From: Salinibacterium xinjiangense | GTDB taxonomy: Bacteria > Actinomycetota > Actinomycetes > Actinomycetales > Microbacteriaceae | NCBI RefSeq assembly: GCF_014645015.1 | Contig: NZ_BMLC01000005.1 | Location: 164,511 to 228,510, forward strand | Length of the DNA: 64,000 bases | Direction: 5' to 3' | Part shown: positions 9,755-19,001 of the stretch, piece by piece | Numbering within the stretch: position 1 is the stretch's first letter | Layout of the letters: every line of letters begins with the position of its first letter | Notes under the pieces: generated by a model | Seen by the model: only the letters and a program-made list of their open reading frames with translations | What the model was told of the DNA's origin: nothing | Databases searched by the model: none | Position numbers and translations under genes: made by a program

Positions 9755-9793
9755 TCGGCTGGTCTGTCGCGACTCGCTCGTTAGGATTCGATC

Positions 9794-10852
9794 ATGGCAC
9801 GAGAGCGAACCTGGCCCGGTATCCTTGCAACCTTGGTGGAGGGTGATGACCTATCGATCGGCGAAGCCGAATGGGCCATGCAGAGCGTCATGGCGGGGGA
9901 GTCGACGTCAGCTCAGCTGGCTGGATTGCTCGTGGCGCTGCGCATCAAGGGCGAGACCGTAGATGAGATCGTGGGCTTCAGGGACGCCGTGCTCGCGAGT
10001 TCCCTTCCTCTCGAGGTCGACCCCATGGTCCTCGACATCGTCGGCACCGGTGGCGACCCCTACGGCGCCGTCCTCAACATCTCGTCTGTAGCGTCGATCA
10101 TCGCCTCCGCGGCCGGAGTTCCCGTCGTCAAACACGGCAACAGGGGCGCCAGTTCAGCATCAGGAGCGTCGGATGTGCTCTCGGCTCTGGGGGTCAATCT
10201 CGACATTCAGCCGCCGCGGGTCGCCGAGGTGCTGCGGGAAACCGGGATCACCTTTGCATTCGCCACGCTGTTCCATCCGGGATTCCGCCATGCGGGCCCC
10301 ACCCGGAGAGAATTGGGGATCTCGACCCTCTTCAACATTCTGGGACCGCTGTGCAACCCCGCGCGGCCCGAAGCGTCCGCGGTCGGTGTGTCGTTGCTCG
10401 AACGAGTGCCGTTGGTGGTTGGTGTGTTCCGTTCCCGCGGGGCAACGGCGCTGGTGTACCGCGGCGACGATGGAATCGACAAGCTCACGACAACCGGTCA
10501 CAGCCACATCTGGGAAGTATCGCGGGGTTTTGTTAGCGAATACGACCTCGATCCCGCTGACCTGGGAATCGCCCGGGCAGAGATAGAGTCATTGCTGGGA
10601 GCCGACCCTGAGCATAATGCCGGCGTCGCGAGGGCGGTGCTGACGGGGGAGCCCGGTCCGGTTCGCGACATTGTGCTGCTCAACGCCGCTGCGGGACTCA
10701 CCGCCTTCGATCTCGCTCAGAACCCTGAGCAGCTGCGGAAGCCGATCCTGGGCAGGCTGGCCGAGCAATTGGACCGGGCGGCGGCGGTCGTCGATTCAGG
10801 TCTCGCTGCAGAAAAGCTCGCAGAGTGGGTCGCGGCTACGAACCGACAGTGA
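9794..10852 (+). CDS. trpD: Anthranilate phosphoribosyltransferase
   Basis: 352 aa. Second step of tryptophan synthesis, joining anthranilate to PRPP. The PRPP-binding glycine-rich loop [11 protein letters not shown], the following NISS, and [17 protein letters not shown] are intact, as is the later [15 protein letters not shown]. Full family length. ATG at 9794. No other trp gene is visible here, so trpD stands alone, divergent from ctaE; this isolated placement beside oxidase genes is familiar in Actinobacteria. Confidence 0.96.
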   Translation: MARERTWPGILATLVEGDDLSIGEAEWAMQSVMAGESTSAQLAGLLVALRIKGETVDEIVGFRDAVLASSLPLEVDPMVLDIVGTGGDPYGAVLNISSVASIIASAAGVPVVKHGNRGASSASGASDVLSALGVNLDIQPPRVAEVLRETGITFAFATLFHPGFRHAGPTRRELGISTLFNILGPLCNPARPEASAVGVSLLERVPLVVGVFRSRGATALVYRGDDGIDKLTTTGHSHIWEVSRGFVSEYDLDPADLGIARAEIESLLGADPEHNAGVARAVLTGEPGPVRDIVLLNAAAGLTAFDLAQNPEQLRKPILGRLAEQLDRAAAVVDSGLAAEKLAEWVAATNRQ

Positions 10853-10871
10853 CGGACAACAGCTCCGCTCG

Positions 10872-11294
10872 CTACTCGACCACACCGTCGAGGTAGGACC
10901 ACGCTCCTGATTCCCTGATGAAGCGGCTGTTTTCTCGTTGGGAACCCCGGCCGTCGGGGGAGTGGAAGTGGGCCACGAACTCGACGGTACCCTCATTATC
11001 GAGCATTCCTCCGCGACTTCGGCTGAGGATCTCGAGCCGGGTCCATCGAAGGGTGCCGTCGAGCGTCAACCCTGCCGGCCGCGTGGATGAGTGCCATGTG
11101 GCGAGAAGATACCGGGCATCATCGGTCGCGAACGCACTGAACCGCGAACGCATGAGCCGCTCGGCGGTGGGTGCGGGGGAGGTTCCTGCGTGGAGCGGCT
11201 TGCAGCATTCGCCGTAGCGGAGACCGGAGCGGCAGGGGCAGCGCGCCGCTTCGTCACCCACGAAGGCCTTGAGCTCCCTCGCACGTTCTTTCAT
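10872..11294 (-). CDS. YchJ/UPF0225-like SEC-C motif protein
   Basis: About 140 aa from the ATG at 11294. Begins with a zinc-binding SEC-C motif, CPCRSGLRYGECCKPLHAG, followed by PTAERLMRSRFSAF and YLLATWHSSTRP, the YchJ family signature. The function is not established; the second half has an NTF2-like fold in relatives. The frame stays open upstream to 11627, but that extension shows no conserved text, so I start at the methionine just before the SEC-C motif. Convergent with trpD (20 bp apart). Confidence 0.75.
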   Translation of the reverse strand: MKERARELKAFVGDEAARCPCRSGLRYGECCKPLHAGTSPAPTAERLMRSRFSAFATDDARYLLATWHSSTRPAGLTLDGTLRWTRLEILSRSRGGMLDNEGTVEFVAHFHSPDGRGSQRENSRFIRESGAWSYLDGVVE

Positions 11295-11726
11295 CGCTGC
11301 GCGCTCATCGATGGAGAATCCCTGTGTTGGCGTGTTCGCATGGCCTTCTTCCTGTGATTGACGGTAGTTGCGACGCCGGTGGTCACCAGGAGCCGCTGGC
11401 AGCGGATGATTTTCACGAGCGCCCACCGTGGCCAGCTCATCGATGACCAGGTGTTTCGATACGTCCGCCTCAAGAAGCTCGCCAGCCGCGTTATGACGCG
11501 GCCCGGGTCCGTTTTCGTGCGGCGTCTCTTGTGCATTGTCGTCGCGTGAAAAGAATAGACGGCGGAAAAGATCAGAATGTTCCGCCGCAACGTTCCGCCT
11601 CATATCGCGTCGTTTCCATGCCGACATTCTCGCTAGCGAGGCGCCGAGCGGCGGGCGGCAGGCGCTAAACGATGTGGGGGACTTTGGGCCCTAGTCGAGA
11701 TCCGATGGGCGAGGGAAGCTGAACAC
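11295..11726. other. Intergenic stretch without a supported gene
   Basis: 432 bp between the YchJ-like gene and the universal stress protein gene. Frames on both strands are open over 190-330 bases, but their translations are Arg/His-rich with no recognisable domain. It probably holds the promoter of the downstream stress gene. I cannot place promoter elements with confidence. Confidence 0.5.
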
Positions 11727-12635
11727 ATGGACACAAGTAGTCGTACAAACCCGCTCATCGTTGTCGGAGTTGACGGGTCGAATCCCTCGCTGGCGGCCCT
11801 TGAGTTCGCCAGCGAATATACGCAAAAACTGAATGGTCGTCTTCGCGCTGTTTCCACATGGGACATTCCTATCGGTGATGCCGCACTACCCCTGTCGTGG
11901 TCACCCGGAGAGAACGCTGAACAGGAACTCGGGCGAGTATCTCGCGAGGTTCTGGGAGACCCGCTTCCCGACTGGTACGAGTTCACGGCTCGGGAAGGTT
12001 CTGCCGCCCGGACTCTCCTCGATGAGAGCCGCTCGGCCGATGTGCTGATTGTCGGGAGCCGGGGCCACGGCGGTTTCGTTGGGCTTTTGCTGGGCTCGGT
12101 GAGTTCGCAATGTGCCGCGCATTCGTCGTGCGCTGTCATCGTCGTCCACCCGACCGACAACACGTCGACCGACAACACGTCGTCGATGTCGAGTGCAGGA
12201 CCTATCGTGGTCGGCCATGACGGCTCCGCCGATGCTGATGAAGCGCTGAAGTGGGCGTTGGCTACTGCAGCGATGCTCGACACCCAGCTCGAGGTGGTGC
12301 GAACCTGGAGCATCGACCACATTCCTCCCCAGTTCACCGAGGAACACGGCTACGTACCGTCGTTCGAGGAAGTGACAGCACGAGTGCATCGAGACCTGGT
12401 GGCGGGAACTCATCGACTGACCGAGGGTCACCCGAACGTTGAGGTTACCTTTCGCGCCGCTCTTTCACAGCCCGCGGAAGCACTGATCGAGAGTTCGAAG
12501 CACGCCCGCATGATCGTGGTTGGCTCTCGGGGTCGGGGCGGGTTTGCGGGACTCGTCCTGGGCTCGGTCAGCACGACGTGTGCGGCGCACGCCCATTGCC
12601 CGGTCGTTGTCGTGCCGGGAGCATCTCGAGCGTGA
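11727..12635 (+). CDS. Tandem-domain universal stress protein
   Basis: 302 aa with two UspA domains (about 9-148 and 155-297). Each has the ATP-binding signature G-x2-G-x9-G-S: VGSRGHGGFVGLLLGSVS and VGSRGRGGFAGLVLGSVS, so both domains should bind ATP. The linker holds a 15-bp duplication encoding TDNTS twice. ATG at 11727 has GAGGGAAGC about 9 bp upstream. Monocistronic. Family members are induced in stasis or hypoxia; no regulatory site is visible here. Confidence 0.92.
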   Translation: MDTSSRTNPLIVVGVDGSNPSLAALEFASEYTQKLNGRLRAVSTWDIPIGDAALPLSWSPGENAEQELGRVSREVLGDPLPDWYEFTAREGSAARTLLDESRSADVLIVGSRGHGGFVGLLLGSVSSQCAAHSSCAVIVVHPTDNTSTDNTSSMSSAGPIVVGHDGSADADEALKWALATAAMLDTQLEVVRTWSIDHIPPQFTEEHGYVPSFEEVTARVHRDLVAGTHRLTEGHPNVEVTFRAALSQPAEALIESSKHARMIVVGSRGRGGFAGLVLGSVSTTCAAHAHCPVVVVPGASRA

Positions 12636-12858
12636 AGCGTGGTGACAGCCGGGGAAGCTCTTGACACACTGATCGCACTCAATACTGATAGCGCCCGGGG
12701 CTGACGGGCCGGATTCCTCAACGACCTCGATGGTAGTCAACTGCAATGGCAGTCACCTGCAATCTGATCGAGCATGCAGGCCGGTCAGGATAAAGCACCA
12801 GAGGCGACACATCGAGTGAAATGCGCACTACTTGACATAATGTTCATTATCGGTGATG

Positions 12859-13356
12859 TTACTGCCGAGAGGAGGAGGCGGAATCCATCTGGCTCACGAA
12901 GCGACTGAGAGCCTCGGCCGCAGCCTCATGGTCGATCACGTCCGGTTCTCCAGACATCGTGATCGTCCCGGCAATCACGCCGCCGACTCGCAAGGGAATG
13001 GATCCACCGTGCGCCTTGAATGTGTCGTGGTCGATGTCGGCCCGATCCGCAAACGGCGTGCCAGCCTCGAGATGACGAAGCTTCACGAGCAACGATGGTT
13101 CGCCGAAACGATTCACTGTGGCCGCCTTGCCTGCCAGCCACGGGTCATTGCCGGCGCCTGTCGACTTGAGCTTCGCCCTGAACACGAGATCGCCAGCCAG
13201 CACGATATCGACGGCCAGGGAGAGATCCCATTCCCGGATCACCTGCACGGCGATCAGGCCGAGGGCAACAGCGTCGTCATTGCTCATGCGAGGCAGCTCG
13301 ACCGAGTTCAGATACTCGAGGTCGGCCGCGGTGTATTCCGGAACGGGACGGGTCAT
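12859..13356 (-). CDS. UPF0303 / heme-degrading-domain (GlcG-HbpS-like) protein
   Basis: 165 aa. Matches the UPF0303 group: AVALGLIAVQVIREWDLSL near the N-terminus, NRFGEPSLLVKLRH in the middle and AHGGSIPLRVGGVIAGTITMSG near the end. The fold is shared with HbpS/GlcG; a biochemical role in this subgroup is not settled. ATG at 13356 overlaps the NUDIX stop by 4 bp (ATGA), making it the last gene of a tightly coupled four-gene operon. Confidence 0.85.
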   Translation of the reverse strand: MTRPVPEYTAADLEYLNSVELPRMSNDDAVALGLIAVQVIREWDLSLAVDIVLAGDLVFRAKLKSTGAGNDPWLAGKAATVNRFGEPSLLVKLRHLEAGTPFADRADIDHDTFKAHGGSIPLRVGGVIAGTITMSGEPDVIDHEAAAEALSRFVSQMDSASSSRQ

Positions 13357-13820
13357 CGTTTCTTCTCCTCGAGTTGTGAGCGGACGAGCTGGACGAGTTC
13401 GGCCGGCTCGAATAGTTCTGTCGTGGCATCCAGCTCATCCAGCGTCCACCATTTGTGTGCGAGCACGTCCACTCGCTCATCATCGGTCCACAGCGCGTCA
13501 GAAGGCGTGAACGCGTCGACGGTGGCTGAGTAGAACTCGGCGTGACCGGTGTCGTGGTCGGCGGCATCCCACTTGACGATGAAATCGTAAGCCCAGATCG
13601 GCTCGCCCAGATTCGGGATGACGAGCCCGGTCTCCTCCTCCAGCTCACGCACAGCGGCCTGCAGGTGGGTCTCGCCGGGGTCGACTCCCCCGCCGGGCGT
13701 GAGCCACCGGGCGACTCCGCTGGTGTCAGGCGCCAGCGTGAGAAAGAGCAGGAAACGGTCATCCCTGTCCAGCAGCAGGATGCGGCTCGTAGGCCGATTC
13801 ACGGGCGTGTGGCCATTCAC
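13353..13820 (-). CDS. NUDIX hydrolase
   Basis: 155 aa. Complete Nudix box with G-x5-E-x7-REU-x-EE-x-GU spacing, from GGGVDPGETH to RELEEETGL. It is preceded by RILLLDRDDRFLLF and followed by a WWTLDEL segment. Likely hydrolyses a nucleoside diphosphate derivative; the substrate is not predictable. GTG at 13820 overlaps the peptidase stop by 4 bp (GTGA). The frame continues upstream but there overlaps the peptidase gene, so the coupled GTG is preferred. Confidence 0.88.
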   Translation of the reverse strand: MNGHTPVNRPTSRILLLDRDDRFLLFLTLAPDTSGVARWLTPGGGVDPGETHLQAAVRELEEETGLVIPNLGEPIWAYDFIVKWDAADHDTGHAEFYSATVDAFTPSDALWTDDERVDVLAHKWWTLDELDATTELFEPAELVQLVRSQLEEKKR

Positions 13821-15754
13821 AGGTATCGCCCGAACCACTCGAGGATCGCGTCGAATCGCTGCACTCGATGCCGCGGTGAGCCCGATCGGCTGAGTTCGTG
13901 GTTTTCGCCGGGGAACACAAGCATCTCCGACGCGACGCCGTTGAGCTTCACCGTTGCAAACCACGTCTCGGCCTGCGAGATCGGGCACCGCAGGTCGTCT
14001 TCGGAATGGACCACGAGGGTTGGAGTCGTGACGAGTCGTGCCACCGCTTGCGGGCTCTGGGCACGAATCGACTCGTGATCCGTGCCGTTGTACTGCTGAG
14101 GGAAGAACCAGCCGATGTCAGAGGATCCGACGAACGCCTCCGGGTCCAGGAATCCACGCTCGACTACTGCAGCGGCGAATCGGTGATCATGGGCGATCGT
14201 CCAGGCGGTCAAATATCCGCCGTACGAGCCACCGAGGATACCGAGCCGCGTCGCGTCGAGTTCCGGGTGAGCTGCCAGCGCACCATCCAGGAAGTCCAGC
14301 ACATCATCCATGTCGACAGTGCCCATGGCGCCGGTGATCGCGCGCCCGTGCTGCTGGCCGTATCCAGCACTGCCCCGGGGGTTGCAGAATACGACGGCGT
14401 AACCGCCGTCCGCGTAGACCTGCGCTTCGTCGAAGAGATGCACCGAGTACGCCGCAAACGGGCCACCGTGGATCATCAGCAGCGTGGGGTGCGGCCCCTC
14501 CCCCGCTGGAGTCATGATCCAGCCGTGAACGGGATAGCCATCCCGGCCGTCGACCGTGGATTCTGTCGCTATGCGGATGCCGACATCCCGAAGCACTGCC
14601 GAGAAGTCGGTGAGTGGCTCGACGACCCCGTCGTTCAGCCTTCCGACGTCACCGAACGTCGTCGGCGACGAATAGGTGACCACGATCGTGTCTCCGGATG
14701 CCGCCTGCCCCTCGATCTCGATCGCGCCGCTGGTCAGCGCGCTCAAGCCCCCATGCGCCACCGACAGCAGTTGTCGCGTTCCGTGGGTTCGATCCTGCAG
14801 CAGAACCGTATCGCCTGCGATCGCGAGGTGCGAACCGACCTCGCCCGGATCGACCGAATCGGGGTCGGTGAGCCGCACAGGTCCAGTGCTATCGAGCCTG
14901 TACAGGGCGGGATTGGTACCGACGAAGCCCACTCCGGACTCTCCCATATCGGTCGCGATGGCGTACACGGCGCCGTCAGCAGCGGTCTCGAAGCTGCTGT
15001 AACTGAGTGAACTGAGTGGTGTGAGCGGCTGCGAATCCACCCAGATCTGGTCGAGGAGGTCGGCGTCCCTGGATTCGTGCTGCGCAGAGATCCACGCGAC
15101 CGTGTCACCGATGAACCTCACGCAGGAGTGGTCGACGTCCCCGCTCGTGAGCTGCGTCGATTTCGGGACAGGATGATGGTCTGGCGTCGATCCGTCCGCC
15201 AGAGGAGCGCCCTCGTAGGCGGGCTCGGAATCGGCGGGCGGCACGTCGACGATGAAGACGTGAGCGCGCCTGTCGTTGGTATACCCGATCCCGTTCGACT
15301 TGTAGTTGAGGCCGGTAAAGCGCCGCGGCGGCTCGGCGGAGGCGCCAAGATCATCCACGGTTCCATAGCGGCCTTGCTCGGGGACTCTCGAGATGTACGC
15401 GATCCTGGCCGAATCAGGCGACCACTGGATGTCGCTGACGCCGAGTTTCGCGTCGGTGAGCCGCTGCGGCTCTCCCCCGCGCGCGTCCATCACATACAAC
15501 TGAGGCGCGGCGCCCCGGAGCGTGCGGATGAAGGCGATGCCTAGACCATCCGGACTGAAGGTGGGCGCGGTGTCCAGCCGGCCGCGAGTGATGCGGCTGG
15601 CACCGGAGCCGTCGAGCGGCACGCTCCACAGCTGGCCGACGTCGGCATCGGCATCCAGCGATGGATGGGTGACACTGACAACCGCTCTCGAAGCGTCGGG
15701 AGAGAGGCTCGGGCGCGAGACGCTGTAGAGCTTCTCGATTTCTGTCGCCCGCAC
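13817..15754 (-). CDS. S9 family prolyl-oligopeptidase-like serine peptidase
   Basis: 645 aa. An N-terminal seven-bladed propeller with WD40-like/TolB repeats (for example DIQWSPDSARIAYISR) is followed by an alpha/beta-hydrolase domain from about residue 390. Catalytic triad by motif: Ser in GGSYGGYLTAW, Asp in VVHSEDDLRCP, His in GENHELSRSG. Related to dipeptidyl aminopeptidase/acylaminoacyl peptidase, probably cytoplasmic because no signal is seen. GTG start at 15754, 3 bp after the SDR stop. Second gene of the SDR-peptidase-NUDIX-UPF0303 operon. Confidence 0.92.
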   Translation of the reverse strand: MRATEIEKLYSVSRPSLSPDASRAVVSVTHPSLDADADVGQLWSVPLDGSGASRITRGRLDTAPTFSPDGLGIAFIRTLRGAAPQLYVMDARGGEPQRLTDAKLGVSDIQWSPDSARIAYISRVPEQGRYGTVDDLGASAEPPRRFTGLNYKSNGIGYTNDRRAHVFIVDVPPADSEPAYEGAPLADGSTPDHHPVPKSTQLTSGDVDHSCVRFIGDTVAWISAQHESRDADLLDQIWVDSQPLTPLSSLSYSSFETAADGAVYAIATDMGESGVGFVGTNPALYRLDSTGPVRLTDPDSVDPGEVGSHLAIAGDTVLLQDRTHGTRQLLSVAHGGLSALTSGAIEIEGQAASGDTIVVTYSSPTTFGDVGRLNDGVVEPLTDFSAVLRDVGIRIATESTVDGRDGYPVHGWIMTPAGEGPHPTLLMIHGGPFAAYSVHLFDEAQVYADGGYAVVFCNPRGSAGYGQQHGRAITGAMGTVDMDDVLDFLDGALAAHPELDATRLGILGGSYGGYLTAWTIAHDHRFAAAVVERGFLDPEAFVGSSDIGWFFPQQYNGTDHESIRAQSPQAVARLVTTPTLVVHSEDDLRCPISQAETWFATVKLNGVASEMLVFPGENHELSRSGSPRHRVQRFDAILEWFGRYL

Positions 15755-15757
15755 GGG

Positions 15758-16522
15758 TCAGGCCCCCTGGAAGTCTGAAACGTCTCCGACATAGCGGGTG
15801 TGGTTGCCTGGCACCGGTTCGACCGCCGCCGCCACTACCTCCGCCGCGAACTCGCTGACGTTGTAGAGGCGACCGGCCGCCTCCTTGCGGGCCTCGATGG
15901 CTCCGGGGTTTGCACGCTGCAGCAGGGTCGCCGTTATGGTGCCCTCGATCATGTCGCCAGAGACGACCACGAATTCGATCCCAGCGTCGTCGAGCATCGG
16001 GATCAGGTCGCGAAGCGCATCCTCACCGGCTCGCTTGCTGAGCGCAACGGGCAGGTACTCGGGCATCGTCTCGACGGTCTTGATGAAGTGCGCCTGGTGG
16101 CTGGTGACGAAGACGATGCGCGAACCGCGGTGCAGCAGCGGCATCATCGCCGCCAGGAAGTCGACCTGGGCATCGCGATTGAGCTTCATCGCGTAGTCCT
16201 CGGACATGCCGCTCTCCATGCCGCCCGATGCGTTGAGCACGAGAATGTCGAGCTCGCCGTAGGCCGCTCCTATCTGTTCGACCATCGAGCCGACAGATTG
16301 CGGATCGGTCAGATCGGCTCCGATGGCGATCGCTTCCGCTCCGCCGTCCTGCAGCCGGGCCACGAGCTTGAGGGCCCTCGCCTCCTTATTACGGAAGTTG
16401 ATGACGACCCGCGCTCCTGCCTCGGCGAAGTAGCTGACGGTGTCGGCACCGATCCCTCGAGAGGAGCCCGTCACCAGGACACGCGAGCCGGACAGGGAAC
16501 CAGGAGCCAGTGGATTATTCAC
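15758..16522 (-). CDS. SDR family oxidoreductase with an atypical active site
   Basis: 254 aa Rossmann protein with TGSSRGIG (18-25), VLNASGG (about 95-101) and an NADP-type basic patch after the second strand (NFRNKEARA). The expected YxxxK reads V159-x3-K163 in VALSKRAGED, with the nearest tyrosine at position 156, so the canonical catalytic Tyr is missing or displaced. First gene of a four-gene operon on the minus strand. It may act on an unusual substrate or bind cofactor without canonical catalysis. Divergent from the NfeD gene. Confidence 0.85.
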   Translation of the reverse strand: MNNPLAPGSLSGSRVLVTGSSRGIGADTVSYFAEAGARVVINFRNKEARALKLVARLQDGGAEAIAIGADLTDPQSVGSMVEQIGAAYGELDILVLNASGGMESGMSEDYAMKLNRDAQVDFLAAMMPLLHRGSRIVFVTSHQAHFIKTVETMPEYLPVALSKRAGEDALRDLIPMLDDAGIEFVVVSGDMIEGTITATLLQRANPGAIEARKEAAGRLYNVSEFAAEVVAAAVEPVPGNHTRYVGDVSDFQGA

Positions 16523-16626
16523 GCTACGACTTTATCGCCGCAGCACCTCGTGGTGTCACAGCGGGGTGGTACCGTCGAACCAGCCGCATGGCAGCAACGA
16601 AGCAACGAACCGGGGAGCGCCGCCAG

Positions 16627-17115
16627 ATGTTCGCTGACCTGACGCAGTACCTCTGGATCATGTGGCTGTCGATCGTCGTGCTCTTCGTGGTCGTCGAGCT
16701 GCTGACTCTTGAGTTCACCTTCCTGATGCTGGCCGCCGGCAGCCTGATCGGCGGCCTCGGTGCGAACCTGCTCGGGCTCGAGTGGTGGGCCCAGATCGGC
16801 GCAGCGGCGGTCCTATCGGCTCTCCTCCTGTTCTTGATCAGGCCACTGCTGCTGAAAACCCTGCATAAGGGAGCCGACCTCACCCCGAGCAACCTCGATG
16901 CCCTCTACGGGATGGCTGCCCGCGTCACGCGTGATTTCGTCGACGGTGACGGCATGGTCAAGCTCGATAACGGAGAAACCTGGACGTCGCGTGCGGCCCT
17001 CGGCCTGATTCTGCGAGAGGGTGATCGCGTTTCAGTGCGTGCCGTGCACGGATCGATCGTCGAGGTTGAGACCCGTCCTACGCCTACTCCCCCTCCTGTG
17101 CCCACTGCCCCCTGA
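16627..17115 (+). CDS. NfeD-like membrane protein
   Basis: 162 aa from the ATG at 16627, which has GGGGAG six bases upstream; the longer open frame upstream overlaps the divergent SDR start. Three close membrane helices (about 8-30, 33-52, 57-76) are followed by an OB-fold domain (about 95-150: GMAARVTRDFVDGDGMVKL). NfeD proteins pair with SPFH/stomatin partners, and the next gene, 24 bp downstream, is exactly that. The C-terminus is a short Pro/Thr-rich tail. Confidence 0.88.
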   Translation: MFADLTQYLWIMWLSIVVLFVVVELLTLEFTFLMLAAGSLIGGLGANLLGLEWWAQIGAAAVLSALLLFLIRPLLLKTLHKGADLTPSNLDALYGMAARVTRDFVDGDGMVKLDNGETWTSRAALGLILREGDRVSVRAVHGSIVEVETRPTPTPPPVPTAP

Positions 17116-17139
17116 TCCACTGACGAAAGGCGCAATCTC

Positions 17140-18069
17140 ATGCTCGACCCAGGAGCTTTCCTCGGCCAGATCTTCGTGGTCGTCCTGCTCGCCATTGTGG
17201 TGATCTTTGTGCTGGTCATCCTGTTCCGCTCTATTCGGATCATCCCCCAGGCCAGCGCGGGCGTCGTCGAACGTCTCGGTAAGTACCACAAGACGCTCGC
17301 ACCGGGCCTGAACATCCTCGTGCCGTTCATCGACCGGGTGCGCCCGCTCATCGACATGCGCGAGCAGGTCGTGTCATTCCCCCCACAGCCGGTGATCACC
17401 GAAGACAACCTCGTTGTCTCTATCGACACCGTCGTGTTCTTCCAGGTGACGGATGCCCGCGCCGCCACCTACGAGATCGCCAACTATCTCGGCGCCGTCG
17501 AGCAGCTGACCACGACGACCCTGCGTAACGTCGTCGGTGGCCTGAACCTTGAGGAAGCCCTGACCTCGCGAGACAACATCAATGGCCAGCTCCGGGTCGT
17601 GCTCGACGAGTCGACGGGTAAGTGGGGAATCCGCGTCGGTCGTGTCGAGCTCAAGGCCATCGATCCGCCCATCTCCATCCAGGACTCCATGGAGAAGCAG
17701 ATGCGCGCCGAGCGGGACCGTCGTGCGCAGATCCTCACCGCGGAGGGAACCAAGCAGGCCGCGATCCTGCAGGCTGAAGGGTCGCGCCAGGCGAGCATCC
17801 TCGAGGCAGAGGGTTATGCCCAGGCCGCCGTTTTGCGTGCGAAGGGCGACGGCGAGGCGATCGCCACGGTCTTCGGCGCGATCCACGCTGGTGACCCGAC
17901 TGCAGACCTGCTGGCCTACCAATACCTTCAGACCCTCCCGAAACTGGCCGAGGGCGACTCGAACAAGATGTGGATCATCCCGTCGGAACTCACTGAAGCA
18001 CTCAAGGGCATCAGCGCCGGGTTCCTCGGCACGGCAGCCGGCCGTGGCCCCACTCCCCCCACCCCGTAG
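17140..18069 (+). CDS. SPFH/band 7 domain protein (paraslipin-like)
   Basis: 309 aa. One N-terminal membrane anchor (about 8-30), then an SPFH domain beginning IIPQASAGVVERLGKYHKT and a coiled-coil region rich in Ala/Gln/Glu (RAQILTAEGTKQAAILQAEG). Such proteins oligomerise into membrane microdomain scaffolds and associate with NfeD. ATG with AAAGG upstream. Forms a two-gene unit with the NfeD gene. The GDPD gene follows after 4 bp and is probably co-transcribed. Confidence 0.93.
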   Translation: MLDPGAFLGQIFVVVLLAIVVIFVLVILFRSIRIIPQASAGVVERLGKYHKTLAPGLNILVPFIDRVRPLIDMREQVVSFPPQPVITEDNLVVSIDTVVFFQVTDARAATYEIANYLGAVEQLTTTTLRNVVGGLNLEEALTSRDNINGQLRVVLDESTGKWGIRVGRVELKAIDPPISIQDSMEKQMRAERDRRAQILTAEGTKQAAILQAEGSRQASILEAEGYAQAAVLRAKGDGEAIATVFGAIHAGDPTADLLAYQYLQTLPKLAEGDSNKMWIIPSELTEALKGISAGFLGTAAGRGPTPPTP

Positions 18070-18073
18070 GCGG

Positions 18074-18841
18074 ATGCCCGGGAACATCCCTTCCGACTTC
18101 CTCTCTCCCGCCGCCCCCCGCGTGTTCGCGCACCGGGGGCTGGCGGTGGATGCGCCGGAGAACACCCTTCTCGCCTTTGCGAGGGCAATCGCAGCCGGTG
18201 CGAGCTACATCGAGACCGACGTGCACACCAGCGCTGACGGTGTTGCGATCATCGCGCACGATGCGGACCTGTCGCGTGTTGCCCGCAGGAACGTGCGGGT
18301 CGACCAGCTCACCGCGGCCGAACTGGGAAAAATTGATCTGGGACACGGGCAATATTTCTGCACTCTCGCGCAGGCTCTCGACAGCTTTCCCGATACGCGA
18401 TTCAACATCGATGTGAAATCTGCCCCGGCAGTAAATCCGACAATCGCGACCGTCCAAAAGTTCGACGCCTCGCATCGCGTTCTCGTCACGTCGTTCAACG
18501 AACGCCGTCGTTCTGCAGTCACTCATGGGCTGCCGGGGGTGGCCTCCTCGGCATCGGCCGCACGCCTGCTTCCTGCCCTGCTCGCGGCAAGGTTCGGCGT
18601 CGTTCCCCTGGTGAGATGGGCACTGCGGGGCTTGGTTGCCGTGCAGGTGCCGGAGAAAGCGGCCGGGATGGCTGTGACGCGTCCTGCGATGATTCGAGCG
18701 TTTCATGCTGCGGGTGTGGAGGTACACGTCTGGACGATCAACGACCCGGCACGCATGAGGGAACTGCTCGCGCTCGGGGTGGACGGCATTATCACCGACC
18801 GTGCCGACCTGGCACTCGCGGTAGTCGCAGAGCTGAACTGA
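18074..18841 (+). CDS. Glycerophosphodiester phosphodiesterase family protein
   Basis: 255 aa from the ATG at 18074; the frame is open further upstream only as a shadow of the SPFH gene. Shows the GDPD hallmarks: HRGLAVDAPENTLLAF (catalytic His/Arg and metal Glu), YIETDVHTSADGVAIIAHD (metal Glu/Asp and second catalytic His), a FNIDVK strand, and VHVWTINDP near the end. Hydrolyses glycerophosphodiesters to glycerol-3-phosphate and an alcohol. No signal peptide is apparent, so probably cytoplasmic. Confidence 0.93.
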   Translation: MPGNIPSDFLSPAAPRVFAHRGLAVDAPENTLLAFARAIAAGASYIETDVHTSADGVAIIAHDADLSRVARRNVRVDQLTAAELGKIDLGHGQYFCTLAQALDSFPDTRFNIDVKSAPAVNPTIATVQKFDASHRVLVTSFNERRRSAVTHGLPGVASSASAARLLPALLAARFGVVPLVRWALRGLVAVQVPEKAAGMAVTRPAMIRAFHAAGVEVHVWTINDPARMRELLALGVDGIITDRADLALAVVAELN

Positions 18842-18862
18842 CCTGAACTGAACTGAACTGAA
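18833..18862. repeat. Pentanucleotide tandem repeat at the end of the GDPD gene
   Basis: Six units of CTGAA, one of them imperfect (CTGAC), spanning the stop codon of the glycerophosphodiesterase gene. Copy-number change upstream of 18839 would alter the last codons. No hairpin potential. Confidence 0.8.
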
Positions 18863-18934
18863 CTCAGGAAGCTCGGCCGGGGCATCCTGCTCGCGGTTGT
18901 TTGCTGTGAACCAACTGGGAAGTGGCGCGCGCTT

Positions 18935-18960
18935 GGAAGGATACGCCCAGCTTGTGGGTT
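18935..18960 (+). promoter_or_regulatory. Candidate SigR/SigH-type promoter of rbpA
   Basis: GGAAG (18935-18939), an 18-base spacer and GTT (18958-18960) match the GGAAT-N18-GTT pattern of redox/heat sigma factor SigR promoters at all but one of the core bases. It lies about 40 bp upstream of rbpA. In Streptomyces coelicolor rbpA belongs to the SigR regulon, which supports the reading. Confidence 0.5.
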
Positions 18961-19001
18961 TATACCTATTGATGACCACGACATGAGAAGGAGGTCACAT
19001 C

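Noticed and set aside
10872..11627. Full 251-codon frame as the YchJ-like protein
   Set aside because: The first ~110 residues show no conserved text and SEC-C proteins start just before the CPC motif; the short form from 11294 is preferred.
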